Positions 41,720 to 42,417 of a stretch of 42,417 nt of DNA are shown piece by piece. The DNA is from an uncultured Sulfuricurvum sp. GTDB taxonomy: Bacteria > Campylobacterota > Campylobacteria > Campylobacterales > Sulfurimonadaceae. The notes below the pieces were generated by a model, which was not told the DNA's origin, did no database searches, and saw only the letters and a list, made by a program, of their open reading frames with translations. The stretch lies in contig NZ_CALDDG010000021.1 of NCBI RefSeq assembly GCF_937936435.1, forward strand, positions 1-42,417, in the 5' to 3' direction. The stretch's first letter is position 1. Each line of letters begins with the position of its first letter. Made by a program: the position numbers and the translations under genes.

Positions 41720-42372
41720 TTAACGCGATTTTACCCTAAATCTCCTTAGGGGATTTCCAACTCTCATCAACATAATTATTCCTAATATCAAAATCGGAAC
41801 TGCAATACCTATTTCGGGTGTGAGTGTCTTATTATTTGCCAATTCTCCTAACATAAAAAGAACCCCCCATGTCAACAATGTGATCAGAATAGCTCCGAAA
41901 CTGAACAACGAAAGGTTCAAAAAACGGGAACTGACCGGGGCATATGAAAAAAAGATAATCATTAAAAGAGGGGCGAACCACGGGGTAAGAAAAATCCGGT
42001 ACATCGCACTGGTGATTTTTGCCACGTCGACATTTTGATTTTCGAGCAAGTTCAGCGCATCCAAGCCGTCTTTAATCGTGAAATTAACCTTCCCTTCATA
42101 CACTTGATCCAATATCTTCGGTTTGAAATCCTTAAGCAGCTTTAGATCGGTACGATCTTCGCTTACGATACCGGATGCGTTGAGATCCAGTGTTTCGGGA
42201 GGACGTATTAAATGCGCCTTTTTAATATTCCAGTATCCTCCGGCATATACTGCTTCCGTCGCACTTAATGCCTCTTTCAAATTTCCTTTATCAAACGTAA
42301 AAATCCGTATATCTTCCGCACGTTTGCTCAGCGGATAAAGATTTCCGAAATAGATGTAGTTTCCTTCATGGG
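41720..42372 (-). CDS. LptF/LptG (YjgP/YjgQ) family permease, 5' end truncated by contig end
   Basis: C-terminal part of a lipopolysaccharide export permease of the LptB2FG transporter in the inner membrane. About 216 residues remain: a periplasmic beta-rich region (YIYFGNLYPL, then IRIFTFDKG), and three membrane helices near the end (LLMIIFFSYAPVSSRFLN, then two more). Usual length is about 340-370, so roughly 140 residues are missing. Genuine sequence ends at about 42372. Codons beyond it, up to 42406, translate to MTGVQTCALPIS, the known translation of TruSeq adapter, and must not be annotated as protein. LptF and LptG cannot be told apart here; Campylobacter has such a gene before lysA. 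Confidence 0.88.
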
Positions 42373-42417
42373 AGATCGGAAGAGCACACGTCTGAACTCC
42401 AGTCACATTCCTTTATC
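42373..42417. other. Illumina TruSeq adapter contamination
   Basis: From 42373 the sequence is AGATCGGAAGAGCACACGTC and onward to CAGTCAC at 42406, the TruSeq read-1 adapter. The last 11 bases, beginning ATTCCTTT, read like an index followed by the adapter's ATC. From memory this is TruSeq index 27. It is not genomic DNA and marks the contig end. Confidence 0.98.

Noticed and set aside
1..42372. CRISPR arrays, insertion sequences, prophage genes, integrases
   Set aside because: No regularly spaced repeats, transposase, integrase or phage genes were seen; the tRNA-Pro is not flanked by a visible repeat of its 3' end.
42371..42406. N-terminal start of the lptG-like gene
   Set aside because: The ATG belongs to sequencing adapter, not to the genome.

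Overview
The window looks like one contig end from a member of the Campylobacterota (Epsilonproteobacteria), most likely a free-living Sulfuricurvum/Sulfurimonas-type bacterium. The clues are gene orders I know from Campylobacter and Helicobacter (cheY-prmA-ftsH-psd-like-pssA; serS followed by a TPR membrane protein; lptG-like/lysA/HAD/pheA/hisC/fliF/fliG/fliH/dxs), the dimeric-type dUTPase, and the moderate GC with AT-rich promoters. No database search was possible, so the genus is an inference.

Layout. 1-2.8 kb (+): the 3' end of serS and a large TPR membrane protein. 2.8-9.7 kb (-): phospholipid synthesis (pssA and a psd-like protein), ftsH, prmA, cheY, then hisA, hisH and a PDC-sensor membrane protein. 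9.8-11.7 kb: lpxL (+), dimeric dUTPase (-) and an easily missed 58-residue Cys-rich protein (+). 11.7-18.0 kb (-): a tightly packed set consisting of a PAS-PAS-GGDEF-EAL protein, an OvoA-type sulfoxide synthase without its methyltransferase domain, a PatB-type PLP C-S lyase, an MgtC/DUF4010 membrane protein and a small flavin-binding-fold protein. This suggests a 5-thiohistidine (ovothiol-like) pathway. 18.2-29.0 kb (+): a ten-gene iron-acquisition operon behind Fur-box-like palindromes. It encodes an outer-membrane porin, two M75 imelysin-family proteins flanking a di-haem oxidoreductase, a membrane di-iron hydroxylase, a DoxX-like protein, a di-haem cytochrome c peroxidase and a complete ferric-iron ABC transporter. 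29.0-32.1 kb: small genes (a periplasmic unknown, NUDIX, a lipoprotein, an 84-residue unknown), a structured-looking leader with a 31-codon reading frame, tRNA-Pro(GGG) and pgeF. 32.1-42.4 kb (-): a probable long operon of lptG-like, lysA, HAD phosphatase, pheA, hisC, fliF, fliG, fliH and dxs.

The most interesting part is the iron operon. Its ingredients parallel EfeUOB (M75 protein plus haem peroxidase plus permease) but use DHOR and MauG/CcpA-type di-haem proteins and an ABC permease in place of the DyP peroxidase and the FTR1 permease. Second is the ovothiol-like pair without a methyltransferase. The reading frame upstream of the ovoA-like gene also suggests a one-base frameshift.

Data-quality note: the last 45 bases (42373-42417) are Illumina TruSeq adapter, including an index, not genome. 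The lptG-like gene is therefore truncated by the contig end, and its apparent extra N-terminus is artefact.
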